Shown here: in pieces, positions 35,403-46,726 of the stretch
Layout: the number at the start of each line of letters is the position of its first letter
Position numbering within the stretch: position 1 is the stretch's first letter
Assembly (NCBI GenBank): GCA_964242895.1
Contig: CAXTBN010000006.1
Coordinates: 18,295 to 82,294, forward strand
Length of the DNA: 64,000 bases
Reading direction: 5' to 3'
DNA from: JASLDZ01 sp964242895
Lineage (GTDB): Bacteria > Pseudomonadota > Alphaproteobacteria > Caulobacterales > Caulobacteraceae
Notes under the pieces: generated by a model
Seen by the model: the letters and a program-made list of their open reading frames with translations, nothing else
What the model was told of the DNA's origin: nothing
Database searches by the model: none
Position numbers and translations under genes: made by a program

Positions 35403-36452
35403 ATGCCTGTCGAGCTGGGCGTCATCGAGGGATTTTACGGCCGGCCGTGGACCTGGGCCGAGCGGGCCGCCGCCGTCGCCTTCCTGGCTCCCCACCGGTA
35501 TGGCTTCTTCCTCTACGCGCCGAAAGCCGACGCCTATCTCCGGAGCCGCTGGCGCGAGCCTCACCCGGACGGCGAGGCGGCCGCCCTGGCCGCCTTGGGC
35601 GACGCCTGCCGGTCGAACGGCGTGCGCTTCGGCGTGGGGCTCTCGCCGTTCGAGCTGCATTTCAAGTTCGACGCCGCCGGTCGCGCGGCGCTCGAAGCCA
35701 AGCTCCGCCTGCTGGACGACGCAGGGGTGCAGGACCTCGCCGTCCTGTTCGACGACATGCGCGGGAGCGTCGCCGACCTCGCCTCGCGCCAAGCCGAGAT
35801 CGTGCACTTCGCGGCGGCGCGCACCCGGGCGAGCCGGCTGATCGTCTGCCCGACCTATTACAGCGACGACCCCGTGCTCGACCGGGTGTTCGGGCCGCGG
35901 CCGGCCGGATACCTCGCCGACCTGGGCCGGCGGCTCGACCCTGCGATCCAGATCATGTGGACCGGCGAGGAGGTCTGCTCGCGCGAGCTCTCGCCCGGCC
36001 ACCTGGACAGCGTCGCCGAGCAGCTGAGGCGCAAGCCGTTCCTGTGGGACAACTACCCCGTCAACGACGGCCCGCGCATGTCGCAGCACCTGCACCTGCG
36101 GGCCTTCACGGGACGGCCCGCTTCGATCGCCCCGCACGTCGCCGCCCACGGGATCAACGCCGCCTCTCAGGCGGTGCTGACGCGCATCCCGGCCCTGACG
36201 CTCGCCGAGAGCTACGCCACCGGCGACCGCTACAGCTACGGCGAGGCGTTCCGCTCCGCAGCGGAGCGGGTCCTCGGGTGCGACCTCGCCCGCCACGTCG
36301 AAGCCGATCTCGAGCTCCTAGAGGGCGAAGGCCTGGACCGCCTGGGCGGACGGCGGGAGGATCTGGGCGCGCGCTACGCCGCGGTCGACCACCCGGGAGC
36401 CGCCGAGATCGCAGCCTGGCTGGCCGGCGGATACCCGGCCGACGAAGACTAG
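35403..36452 (+). CDS. GH84 family beta-N-acetylhexosaminidase / O-GlcNAcase-like
   Basis: This 349-residue enzyme opens with the GH84 signature GVIEGFYGRPWTWAER. The substrate-assisted catalytic pair is Asp117-Asp118 in VLFDDMRG, and WDNYPVNDGPRMS supplies further active-site residues. It is essentially the catalytic barrel plus a short helical tail, without carbohydrate-binding or cohesin modules. There is no signal peptide, so it would act in the cytoplasm on GlcNAc-containing saccharides or proteins. A purine-rich GAAGAGGG precedes ATG 35403. It diverges from a sugar MFS gene. Confidence 0.92.
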   Translation: MPVELGVIEGFYGRPWTWAERAAAVAFLAPHRYGFFLYAPKADAYLRSRWREPHPDGEAAALAALGDACRSNGVRFGVGLSPFELHFKFDAAGRAALEAKLRLLDDAGVQDLAVLFDDMRGSVADLASRQAEIVHFAAARTRASRLIVCPTYYSDDPVLDRVFGPRPAGYLADLGRRLDPAIQIMWTGEEVCSRELSPGHLDSVAEQLRRKPFLWDNYPVNDGPRMSQHLHLRAFTGRPASIAPHVAAHGINAASQAVLTRIPALTLAESYATGDRYSYGEAFRSAAERVLGCDLARHVEADLELLEGEGLDRLGGRREDLGARYAAVDHPGAAEIAAWLAGGYPADED

Positions 36453-36526
36453 GAACGCCGCAGGTCTGCAGCGCCCAGCTCCTCCCTGCCCTAGAAACGG
36501 TCCTGGGCTGAGCGTCACACCGACGG

Positions 36527-38584
<2,058 letters not shown>

Positions 38585-38757
38585 GGCGGTTCTCCTGGCG
38601 GCTCCGGCGCTGGCGGCCGGTTTGCGCACGGGTTTCTAGGCCGCCGCCGCCGCGCGATCCAGACGACGGCCACGCCGAGACGGATCGGGCGCGCCTGCGC
38701 CCACGACGCCCGACCCTGCAGCCGCGACCTCCGTCGACGCGAGCCTGAGGCCGCCGA

Positions 38758-41271
38758 TCATCGCGCTCGCAGCGTCGCGGCGGGACGGGCGGAGAGTGCG
38801 ACGCCGGCGGCGGCCGCACCGGCCGCCGCGCACAGCACGGCCACGGCGACGAGGACGCTCGCCAGGGCCGGCCAGTCCACGCTCCAGCCGAACTTGAACA
38901 CCAGCGTGACGATGGGCCAGGCCGCGAGCGCGCCGAGCGCCGCGCCCGATCCTCCCGCGATCAGCCCCACCGCCAGGTACTCCACCGCGTAGGCGCCGAG
39001 AACCTGGGCGGGACCCGCGCCGAGCACCTTCAGCACCGCAGCCTCCCTCGCCCTCGTGCTCGCGCCGGCGGCCAGCGCGCCCACCAGCACCAGGGCGCCG
39101 GCGAGCCCGGCCACGCCCGCCGCGCCGCGCACGGCGAGCGTCAGCTGGTCAAACAGGGTCGCGGCCGAGGCCAGTTGCTCGCGCACGCTGACGATGTTGA
39201 CCAGGGGGAAGCTGCGGCCGAGCGCGGTCATCAGTGTCGCCTCCTGCGCAGCGGAGGCCTTGGCGATGGCCACGTGGCGCAGGTCGGCGCCTTCCACCGC
39301 GGCGGGGTCGATCACCAGCGCGAAGCTCGTGCCGAAGCCGCCCCAGTCGACGTGGCGCACGGCGGCGATGCGCGCGGGCAGGTCGCGGCCGAGCAGGGAG
39401 AGGGTGAGCGTGTCTCCCGGCTTCAGCCCTGCACCGCGGGCGAGCGTCTCGTCCAGCGCCACTTCGGGTGGCCCGGCGTAGTCAACGGGCCACCAGCGGC
39501 CTGCGGTCACGTGGGCGTCGGGTGGGGCGGGGCCGAGGGCGGCGACGGAGATGTCCTGGTCGAAGGCCCAGCGCTGGCCGGGGTCGATGCGGTGCAGGTC
39601 GACGGGGCGGCCGTTCAGGGCGGTGATGCGGCCGGTGGCGAAGGGCGCGCGGCGGTAGCGATCGGGCGTCAGCGGGCCGAGCGCGCGCGTCAGCTCGGCG
39701 TCGAAGGCGGCGGCGCGGTCGCCGGGAATCTGCGTGAAGACCAGCGACGGCGCGCTCGTCGGGGCGACGTCGCGGATCTGCCGCACCAGGCTGGACTGCA
39801 CGAGCACGACCGTCACCAGCAGAGCCACGCCTAGGCCGATGGCGGGCGAGGCGGTGCGCGCGGCCGAGCGCGGCCCCGCCAGGTTGGCGAGCCCGATCCG
39901 CACGGCGCCGCCCGTCAGCCCGCGCAGCCGCCCCGCCAGGGCGGCGGCGGCGCGCCCGGCCGCCCACAGGGTGAGGAAGCTCGCCGCCACGCCCGCCGTC
40001 ATGATCAGCGCCGTGACGGGCGTGGGCGCGGTGATGACCGTCAGCGCCACCAGTCCCGCCGCCGCCAGCGCCGCCCCGACGAGCTCGGGCCCGAAGCCGA
40101 GGCGGCCGGTCAGGTCCTGGCGGAACAGCGCGGCCGGCGGCGTGGCGCGCGCTCGCGCCAGCGGCAGGAGCGAGAACAGGGCGGCGGTGAGCGCGCCGAA
40201 GGCGGCGGCCTTGAGCAGCGGGAGCGGGTAGACGGCGAACAGCGCCGGGATGCTCAGCCGATCGCGCACCGCCCAGCCCAGCACCAGCGGCGCGATCGCG
40301 CCGACGGCGAGCCCGATCGCGATTCCGAGCGCCGACAGGGCGGCGATCTGCAGCAGGTAGCTGTCCCGGATCAGCGCCGCGTCGGCTCCCAGCGCCTTGA
40401 GCACGGCGATGCCCGGCTTTCGCCGCTCCAGGTAGCTGGACACGGCCGTCGACACGCCCAGCCCGCCGGCGATCAGCGAGGCGAGGCCGATGAAGCCCAG
40501 GAAGTACTCCAGCTGATCGATCAGCCGTCCGAGCCCCGCCGCCGCCTCGTTGCGGCCGCGCAGGCGCGCGCCGCTGTCCGGGAAGGCCCGCTTGAAGGCG
40601 GCGATGACCGCCGCCGGGTCGCGCGGCGCGGCGAAGGCGGTCCGGACGGTCTCGCCGAAGAGGCTGTCGGCCGCGAGCAGGCCCGAGCGCTCCAGCGCGG
40701 CCGCCGAGACGATCACTCCTGGGCCCAGGGCGAAGCCGCGGCCCAGCCGGTCGGGCTCGCGGGTGATCACGCCGCGGACGACGAAGCGGGCGTCGCCGAT
40801 CAGGAAGCCGTCGCCCACGCGCAGGCCCAGACGGTCGAGCAGCGCCGGCTCGACCACGGCGCCGGGGCCGGCGGGGCCGTCCGCCAGCGCCCGCGGCAGA
40901 TCGGTCGCTCCTGACAGCCCGACTTGGCCCACCAGCGGATACGCGGCGTCCACGCCGCGCACCTCCGCCAACCGCCGGCGGCCGTCCGGCCCCTGCGCCA
41001 TGGCGCGGACGCGCAGCACGTCGCTGGTGCGGCCGAGGCGCGCGAAGGCGGCGCGCTCGGCGGGCGTGAAGCGGCGCGCCTCCACCGAAGCGGCCAGGTC
41101 GCCGCCCAGGATGCCGCGCGCCTGCGACGCCAGCCCCTCGCGAAAGGCCTGCGCCGTCGAGCCCGCCGCCGCCAGCGCCGCCACGCCCAGGGCGAGGCAG
41201 GCCAGGAACACGCGGAAGCCGGCCACGCCGGAGCGCAGCTCGCGCCGAGCGAAGGTGAGGGCGAGGCTCAC
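38758..41271 (-). CDS. ybbP: YbbP-type ABC transporter permease (FtsX family)
   Basis: This 837-residue integral membrane protein has an N-terminal helix, a large periplasmic domain and two FtsX-like blocks, with the repeated GIAVLKALGADAA and REAAVLKVLGAGPAQ coupling-helix motifs. About ten membrane helices are seen. It forms a complex with the ATPase encoded just upstream (GTGA overlap at 41268-41271). The ybbP-ybbA pair divergent from tesA is the E. coli arrangement. The role is thought to be extraction of hydrophobic molecules from the inner membrane for TesA to hydrolyse. Confidence 0.92.
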   Translation of the reverse strand: MSLALTFARRELRSGVAGFRVFLACLALGVAALAAAGSTAQAFREGLASQARGILGGDLAASVEARRFTPAERAAFARLGRTSDVLRVRAMAQGPDGRRRLAEVRGVDAAYPLVGQVGLSGATDLPRALADGPAGPGAVVEPALLDRLGLRVGDGFLIGDARFVVRGVITREPDRLGRGFALGPGVIVSAAALERSGLLAADSLFGETVRTAFAAPRDPAAVIAAFKRAFPDSGARLRGRNEAAAGLGRLIDQLEYFLGFIGLASLIAGGLGVSTAVSSYLERRKPGIAVLKALGADAALIRDSYLLQIAALSALGIAIGLAVGAIAPLVLGWAVRDRLSIPALFAVYPLPLLKAAAFGALTAALFSLLPLARARATPPAALFRQDLTGRLGFGPELVGAALAAAGLVALTVITAPTPVTALIMTAGVAASFLTLWAAGRAAAALAGRLRGLTGGAVRIGLANLAGPRSAARTASPAIGLGVALLVTVVLVQSSLVRQIRDVAPTSAPSLVFTQIPGDRAAAFDAELTRALGPLTPDRYRRAPFATGRITALNGRPVDLHRIDPGQRWAFDQDISVAALGPAPPDAHVTAGRWWPVDYAGPPEVALDETLARGAGLKPGDTLTLSLLGRDLPARIAAVRHVDWGGFGTSFALVIDPAAVEGADLRHVAIAKASAAQEATLMTALGRSFPLVNIVSVREQLASAATLFDQLTLAVRGAAGVAGLAGALVLVGALAAGASTRAREAAVLKVLGAGPAQVLGAYAVEYLAVGLIAGGSGAALGALAAWPIVTLVFKFGWSVDWPALASVLVAVAVLCAAAGAAAAGVALSARPAATLRAR

Positions 41272-41972
41272 GCTGCGAGGAGCCGGCCGCCGGCCATGCG
41301 CACCGTCCGGTCCGCGCGGGCGGCCAGCGCCGCGTCGTGGGTGACGAGCACCAGCGCCGCGCCCGTCTCGGCGAGGAGCTCGAACATCAGGTCGGCGACC
41401 ACGGCGGCGTTGACGTCGTCCAGGTTGCCGGTGGGCTCGTCGGCGAACAGCAGCGCCGGGCGCACACCCAGCGCCCGCGCCAGCGCCACGCGCTGCTGCT
41501 CGCCGCCGGAGAGCTGGTGGGGATAGTGCCGCCGGCGCGCGTCGAGGCCGACGCGCTCCAGCCAGCGGCGCGCGGTGGCCATGGTGTCGCCGCGTCGGTC
41601 GATCTCCAGGGGCGCGGCCACGTTCTCCTCGGCCGTCATGTTGGGCAGCAGGTGGAAGCTCTGGAACACCAGCGACACGCGGCCGCGGCGCAGCTTGGCG
41701 CGACCGGCCTCGTCCAGGCTCGCGAGGTCGGTCCCGAACAGGCGCACCTCGCCGCCGGTGGGCCGCTCCAGCCCCGCCGCCACCGAGATCAGCGACGACT
41801 TCCCACAGCCGGACGGCCCGGTGACCGCCACCCGTTCGCCCGCGCCCACCTGCAGGTCAGCCCCTCGAAGGATCTCCACCGGGCCGGCGCTGGAGGGCAG
41901 CGTCAGGTCCACGCCCCGCAGCCGCAGGGGAGGCGTCGCGTCGCCGGGGGTGGGAGATGTTCGGGAGATCAC
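41268..41972 (-). CDS. ybbA: YbbA-type ABC transporter ATPase
   Basis: This 234-residue nucleotide-binding subunit of the LolD/MacB class shows Walker A GPSGCGKSS, the Q-loop VFQSFHLLP, signature LSGGEQQR, Walker B LLFADEPTGNLD and an H-loop VTHD. It starts at GTG 41972, with AGGG upstream. It drives the permease encoded downstream. Only 25 bases separate it from the divergent tesA, so promoters must overlap the two reading frames' 5' ends. Confidence 0.94.
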   Translation of the reverse strand: MISRTSPTPGDATPPLRLRGVDLTLPSSAGPVEILRGADLQVGAGERVAVTGPSGCGKSSLISVAAGLERPTGGEVRLFGTDLASLDEAGRAKLRRGRVSLVFQSFHLLPNMTAEENVAAPLEIDRRGDTMATARRWLERVGLDARRRHYPHQLSGGEQQRVALARALGVRPALLFADEPTGNLDDVNAAVVADLMFELLAETGAALVLVTHDAALAARADRTVRMAGGRLLAA

Positions 41973-41997
41973 TTCGCCCTACATGGGGGCCGCACCC

Positions 41998-42654
41998 ATG
42001 CCTGTCTTCGCCCTCCCCCGACGATCTCTCGTGTTGGCCGTCGCCGGCGTGCTGGCGGCGACCGCGCCCGCCTCGGCAGCGCCGCCGCAGGTGGTGACGC
42101 TGCTGGGCGACTCGATCACCGCCGGCCTGGGACTGCCCGCGGCCGAGGCCCTGCCGGCGCAGCTGCAAGCGGCCCTGGCGGCGCTGGGCGTGAGGGCCGT
42201 GGTGCGCGGCGCCGGCGTCTCGGGCGACACCACGGCGGGAGCGCTCGCGCGGACCGACTTCAGCGTCCAGTCCGACACGGCCGTGTGCGTGATCGAACTC
42301 GGCGGCAACGACTTCCTCCAGTCGCTCGGCCCGGCGGACACGGAACGCAACCTCCGTGCGATCATCGCCAAACTACAGCGCCGGCGCATCGCGGTGGTGC
42401 TGGCCGGCGGCCGCCTGCCGGAGCGCGAGACCGGCGCCTACGGCCGGGAGTTCTCCGCCGTGTTCCCCCGCGTGGCGAAGTCGACGCACGTCGTCCTCGC
42501 GCCCGACCTGCTCGAGCGCCTCCTCACCGACCGCACCCTGCGGCAGGCCGACGGCCTCCATCCCAACAGCGCCGGCGTGAAGCTGCTCGCGGCGAGGTTG
42601 GCTCCATCCGTCGAGCAAACCCTGCTCAGGACGGACCGCACGCCGCGCCGCTGA
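41998..42654 (+). CDS. tesA: TesA-like arylesterase / thioesterase I (SGNH hydrolase)
   Basis: This 218-residue periplasmic esterase/lysophospholipase has a signal peptide ending near APASAAP. The SGNH blocks are complete: GDSITAG with Ser39, a glycine in block II, GGND in block III, and DGLHPNSAG providing the catalytic Asp-x-x-His. ATG 41998 gives a compact signal peptide; ATG 41983 would add five residues. It is divergent from ybbA-ybbP, the conserved gene neighbourhood of TesA. Confidence 0.93.
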   Translation: MPVFALPRRSLVLAVAGVLAATAPASAAPPQVVTLLGDSITAGLGLPAAEALPAQLQAALAALGVRAVVRGAGVSGDTTAGALARTDFSVQSDTAVCVIELGGNDFLQSLGPADTERNLRAIIAKLQRRRIAVVLAGGRLPERETGAYGREFSAVFPRVAKSTHVVLAPDLLERLLTDRTLRQADGLHPNSAGVKLLAARLAPSVEQTLLRTDRTPRR

Positions 42655-42699
42655 GCGGACGTCTCAGGCTCCAGAAAACCGGGGTCGGCGCGAACCGGC

Positions 42700-43467
42700 C
42701 TAGTAGTCCGCCTTGAGGGCGACGTAGAAGCTCGACTGTCCCTCCGCGCGGGCGTTCTGCACGCCTGGGCCGCCGGCTCCGATGAGAGACCAGTGGTCGC
42801 TCAGTTTCAGGAGCGCTCCGAGGTTCACGCCCGTGAAGTCGGCGCCGTCCCGGGCGTCGCGGGTGTGGTGGTACACCTCGGCCCCGAGCGACAGGCGCTT
42901 GGTCAGGGCTCGCGTGACGCCGACGCCCAAGAGCCAGAAGTCGCGCTGGTCAGGGCCGGGGTTGAAGGTGAGGCCGCCTCCGCCGAACACCGCCCACGGG
43001 CCGAAGTCCTTCTCCGCCCAGACAGGCAGGAGCAGCTGGACGTGCCCGGTCCCGAGGCGGGTGCCGCCCGTGGGCGTGATCACGCGCGGGAAGACGGCCA
43101 GGTCGGGCGCGAGGCTCGCCTTGTCCTGGTGGAGGAAGCGGTACTTGGCCGCCAGCTCCACGTTGCTGAGACCCGCCCGCCCCTCGCCCGTGTCGAAGCC
43201 CAGCGGGACCACGGCGGTGAGCTGCAGGTCCTCCGCCCCACCGTAGTTGATGTCGAGACCGGCTTGGCCGCCCGTCGCCCCGTCCGCCCGGACCCCGGCG
43301 ACGAAATTGTAGACCTCCCAGTGGCCGCGGTCGGTCGGCGCGGGATCGTCGGTCACGAACGGCGGGCCCGCGCGCGCCGGCGTCGTCGCGCCCAGCGCGG
43401 CCGCAAGCAGGAGCATCGCCGCGCTCGATCGAGGGAGCCCTCGCCGCCGTCTCACGGTTGCGCGCAT
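42700..43467 (-). CDS. Predicted outer-membrane beta-barrel protein
   Basis: This 255-residue protein has a signal peptide ending at TTPARAGP, then alternating hydrophobic strands consistent with a 10-12 strand beta barrel. Conserved-looking stretches are PPFVTDDPAPTDRGHWEVYNF, DINYGGAEDLQLTAVVPLGF and LGAEVYHHT, which resemble the 'MetA-pathway transporter-like' group of proteins. The function is unknown. ATG 43467 is used; ATG 43494 is in frame and adds nine residues. It diverges from the YncE-like gene and may share its promoter region. Confidence 0.75.
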   Translation of the reverse strand: MRATVRRRRGLPRSSAAMLLLAAALGATTPARAGPPFVTDDPAPTDRGHWEVYNFVAGVRADGATGGQAGLDINYGGAEDLQLTAVVPLGFDTGEGRAGLSNVELAAKYRFLHQDKASLAPDLAVFPRVITPTGGTRLGTGHVQLLLPVWAEKDFGPWAVFGGGGLTFNPGPDQRDFWLLGVGVTRALTKRLSLGAEVYHHTRDARDGADFTGVNLGALLKLSDHWSLIGAGGPGVQNARAEGQSSFYVALKADY

Positions 43468-43518
43468 GACCGCTGTCTGTAGAGGCTCCGGCATATCCGA
43501 CCAGCCCGGAAGACTCCG

Positions 43519-44553
43519 ATGCCGAAGCTCACCCTCCTCGCGGCCGCGGTCCTCGCCGGTGTGACCCTGGCATGCGGCGCCCCGGCGCAGGCGGCGGACG
43601 GGCCGGCCTACGCCCTGGCCAAGTCGCTCCCGCTCGGCGCGCCGGACCGGTGGGACTACGTCGTCGTCGACCGGGCGAGCGGTCGCGTGTTCGTGGCGCA
43701 CGGCGACCGGGTCGCGGTGGTCGACGGCAGGGCCGGGACGCTGGTGGGAGAGGTCACCGGCGTCGCAGGCGGCACGCACGGCACGGGCGTCTCCACCGCG
43801 ACGGGTCAGGGGTTCACCGACGACGGCCGGGCGGGAATGGTCGTCGCGTTCGACCTCAAGACGCTGAAAGTCGTCAAGACGATCCCGGCGGACAAGGACG
43901 CCGACGCGATCGCCACGGACAAGGCGACCGGCCACGTGTTCGTGATCGAGGGCGATCCGGGCGCGATCACGGTCATCGATCCCAGGACCGACACCGTGGT
44001 CGCCACCATCAAGGCCGGCGAGAAGATGGAGTACGGGGCCGCCGACGACCACGGCGAGGTCTACGTGGCGGGCAACGAGAAACTGGACCTGCTCCGCATA
44101 GACGCGCGCACCAACACCGTGACCGCGCGCTGGCCCACGCCGGACTGCACGAGCCCGCACGGACTCGCCTACGACCCGGCGGGCCGGCGGCTGTTCATGG
44201 GCTGCATCAACTCCAAGCTGATGGTGGTGGACGCCACCTCGGGCCGGGTGGTGACTGAGCTGGCCATCGGCCGGGGCAGCGACGCCGTCGCGTTCGACCC
44301 CAAGCGCAAGCGCGTGTTCTCCTCGAACGGCCTCGACGGCACGATCACCGTCTACCAGCAGCGCACGCCGGACACCTACGAGGTGCTCGCGCCGGTGACG
44401 ACGGCGGTCAGCGGCCGGACCATGGATGTGGATCCCGCCACCGGACGCCTGTTCGTGGCCGCCGCCCAGACCGACCCGCCCGCAACGCCCGGCGGCCGCC
44501 CGCGCGCCCGGCCCGGTACGCTCAGCCTGCTGATGTTCGATCCGATCCCGTGA
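43519..44553 (+). CDS. Exported YncE-like beta-propeller protein
   Basis: This 344-residue protein has a signal peptide (TLACGAPAQAAD) followed by seven-bladed propeller repeats of the YncE/YVTN type. Examples are VIDPRTDTVVATIKAG, LRIDARTNTVTARW and VVDATSGRVVTELAIG. A lipobox reading is possible around LAC but weak. The role is unknown: it may be a periplasmic scaffold or ligand binder. GGAAGA precedes ATG 43519. The four-repeat membrane protein gene starts ten bases after its stop, so the two are probably co-transcribed. Confidence 0.88.
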   Translation: MPKLTLLAAAVLAGVTLACGAPAQAADGPAYALAKSLPLGAPDRWDYVVVDRASGRVFVAHGDRVAVVDGRAGTLVGEVTGVAGGTHGTGVSTATGQGFTDDGRAGMVVAFDLKTLKVVKTIPADKDADAIATDKATGHVFVIEGDPGAITVIDPRTDTVVATIKAGEKMEYGAADDHGEVYVAGNEKLDLLRIDARTNTVTARWPTPDCTSPHGLAYDPAGRRLFMGCINSKLMVVDATSGRVVTELAIGRGSDAVAFDPKRKRVFSSNGLDGTITVYQQRTPDTYEVLAPVTTAVSGRTMDVDPATGRLFVAAAQTDPPATPGGRPRARPGTLSLLMFDPIP

Positions 44554-44563
44554 GCCGACGGCC

Positions 44564-45391
44564 GTGACCGCAGCTTCGCCCACCGGCCGCTCCCTCGCCC
44601 ACGAGGCGCTGAGCAAGGCGCCGCCGGCGATCCTCATGTTCTGGGTCGTCAAGATCTGCGCCACCACGGTCGGAGAGACGGGCGGAGACGCCGTGTCCAT
44701 GACGCTGAAGGCCGGCTACCTCGTGGCCACGCTGATTTTCCTGGCGTTCTTCGCCGTCACCCTGGCGCTCCAGCTCCGGGCCACGCGCTATCACCCCCTG
44801 ACCTACTGGCTGGTCGTGGTGGCGACCACGACCGTCGGGACCACCACGTCCGACTTCATCGACCGCACCCTGCACCTGGGATACGTGCTGTCCTCGGCCA
44901 TGCTGCTGGGCCTCGTGATCACGGCGCTGGTCGCTTGGCGACTGACCGCCGGGCGGATCGCGGCGGACCGGATCACGACGCGGACGGACGAGGTCTTCTA
45001 CTGGCTGACCATCCTCGTCTCGAACACGCTCGGCACCGCCCTGGGCGATTTCTCCTCCGAAGCCCTGCCCGATGTCGTGGGCAGGCTGGCTCGGCCCCCC
45101 CTCGGCGGGTGGGACGCTTGGGGCTTCGAGATTGCGGCGGTGGTGTTCTCGGGGCTGATCGCGGTGGTCGCCGTGCTGCACCTGCTGCGCTGGCTGCCGC
45201 AGGCGGTCCTGTTCTGGGCGGCCTACGTGCTGACCCGGCCGCTGGGGGCGACGCTGGGCGACACGCTGACCAAGCCGCACGTCCAGGGCGGGCTCGACTT
45301 CGGCCGCTTCGCCGCCACCGCGATCATCGGCGCGGCCATGGTTCTCCTGGTGGTCGTCACGCCTCGCCTGAGGCGTCCGGCGCAGGCCTAG
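44564..45391 (+). CDS. COG4705-like membrane protein with four internal repeats
   Basis: This 275-residue integral membrane protein has about eight helices and no known activity. It is built from four similar units, each carrying a nine-residue motif: TTVGETGGD (34-42), TTVGTTTSD (89-97), NTLGTALGD (154-162) and RPLGATLGD (225-233). The regular glycine, threonine and aspartate suggest an ion-binding or channel-lining site repeated four times. It starts at GTG 44564. It lies directly downstream of the exported propeller gene. The family resemblance to COG4705 'uncharacterised membrane-anchored protein' is from memory. Confidence 0.85.
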   Translation: MTAASPTGRSLAHEALSKAPPAILMFWVVKICATTVGETGGDAVSMTLKAGYLVATLIFLAFFAVTLALQLRATRYHPLTYWLVVVATTTVGTTTSDFIDRTLHLGYVLSSAMLLGLVITALVAWRLTAGRIAADRITTRTDEVFYWLTILVSNTLGTALGDFSSEALPDVVGRLARPPLGGWDAWGFEIAAVVFSGLIAVVAVLHLLRWLPQAVLFWAAYVLTRPLGATLGDTLTKPHVQGGLDFGRFAATAIIGAAMVLLVVVTPRLRRPAQA

Positions 45392-45517
45392 CGCTCTAAA
45401 AGCGGCGCGCGTCGATTACGGCTCCCGGACGCCTTGGGAGTTGGCCGTCCTCAGGGTCGTGTTCGCGGGAGCGGACACACCGGCGCTCTCGACGTGGCTC
45501 CGACCGCGGAAGCACTC

Positions 45518-46726
45518 TCAGATCGTCAGGATGAAGCGCGTCCACGGTCCGCCGTCGGCCGTGTCGACCAGCGCCACCTCGCCGCCCAGGCTGCGCATGG
45601 ACGAGCGGGCGAGGTGCAGGCCCACGCCCGAGCCGCCCGCCTTCCCGGTGGTCAGCGGCAGAAAGATGCTCTCCACCTCCGCGGGCGGCACGCCCGGGCC
45701 GGTGTCGCAGACCTCCAGACGTGCGCCGGCCGGCAGGGGCTCGACCACGACGCGCACGGCCGAGCTGCCCCCCTGCGGCGTCGACGCGGCCGCCTCCACC
45801 GCATTGACGAGGAGGTTGGTCAACGCCTGAACGACGAGGTCGGGGTCGGTGACGCGCACTAGGGGCTCGGCGGGTCGTCGGAGGGAGACCCGCACGCCCT
45901 GCGCGTCCGGACGAGCGCGGACGAGGCGCACCACGTCCTCAACCAACTGCGCCACGTCCACCGCACGGGGGCGGGGCTCCGGCAGGCGGGCCGCCGCGCG
46001 ATAGCCGGCGACGAAGTCCGCCAAGCCGCCAGCGCGCCGGCCGATGGTGGCCAGCGCCTCCCGCACCTGGCCGACGGCCTCGTCGTCGGGACGGCCGGAG
46101 AGGAGGTCGGCGGCGGTCTCGGCCAGAGAGGTCACCGGGGTGAGCGAGTTCATCAGCTCGTGGCTGAGCACCTGCAGCACGCGGCGCAGGGTCTCGGCCT
46201 CGGCCGCGTGCACCTCGGCCTGCACGTCGAGGAGCGCGGCGAGGCGGAGCGCCGCGCCCGGGGCGCCCACGTCGGCGAGGCTGAGGGCGTAAAGGCGGAT
46301 TGCACCGCCGCCGACGGCCAGCGACAGGCGGCGGCGGCCTCCGGCGGCATCCTCGCGCAGGGCGCGCAGCAGCTCGGGCGCGGGGCGGGCGAGCCGGTCT
46401 TCGGTGTCGAACAGCTCGCGGGCGGCGCGGTTGACGGCCCGCACCGTCCCGGTCGCCTCCAAAAGCAGCAGGGGCGCGGGCGCCTCGTTCAGCAGCGCGC
46501 GCAGGAGCGGGACGTCGAGCGGACGCGCCGGCGTCTCCTGTCCGACGCCGCGCACCCGTCGGAGAGGGGCCTCTTCCAGCCGCGCGAACGCCAATACCGC
46601 GCCGGCGAGCGCCGCGGTCAGCGCCGAGGCGTAAAGCCCGTGCCCGCCCGCCCAGGCCGCGGCCGCGCCCGCCGCCAGCACGCCGGCCTGGGTGGCGACG
46701 TCGCGGACGACGCGCTCAGAGGCCAT
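45518..46726 (-). CDS. Sensor histidine kinase of the efflux operon
   Basis: This 402-residue kinase has two short N-terminal membrane helices (about residues 12-48) and almost no periplasmic loop. A PAS-like region follows (about 70-170), then HisKA with His189 in LQVLSHELMNSLTPV and a HATPase_c domain with the N box NLLVNAVEAA, DTGPGVP and GSGVGLHLAR. The tiny sensing loop suggests that the signal is intramembrane, for example membrane damage or a lipophilic compound. Its start overlaps the response regulator's 3' end by 11 bases, and it is divergent from the efflux genes that it probably controls. Confidence 0.92.
   Translation of the reverse strand: MASERVVRDVATQAGVLAAGAAAAWAGGHGLYASALTAALAGAVLAFARLEEAPLRRVRGVGQETPARPLDVPLLRALLNEAPAPLLLLEATGTVRAVNRAARELFDTEDRLARPAPELLRALREDAAGGRRRLSLAVGGGAIRLYALSLADVGAPGAALRLAALLDVQAEVHAAEAETLRRVLQVLSHELMNSLTPVTSLAETAADLLSGRPDDEAVGQVREALATIGRRAGGLADFVAGYRAAARLPEPRPRAVDVAQLVEDVVRLVRARPDAQGVRVSLRRPAEPLVRVTDPDLVVQALTNLLVNAVEAAASTPQGGSSAVRVVVEPLPAGARLEVCDTGPGVPPAEVESIFLPLTTGKAGGSGVGLHLARSSMRSLGGEVALVDTADGGPWTRFILTI

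Noticed and set aside
36471..36514. GCCCAG/CTGGGC inverted repeat between the GH84 and FadJ-like genes
   Set aside because: The loop exceeds 20 bases and there is no T tract, so a terminator cannot be supported.
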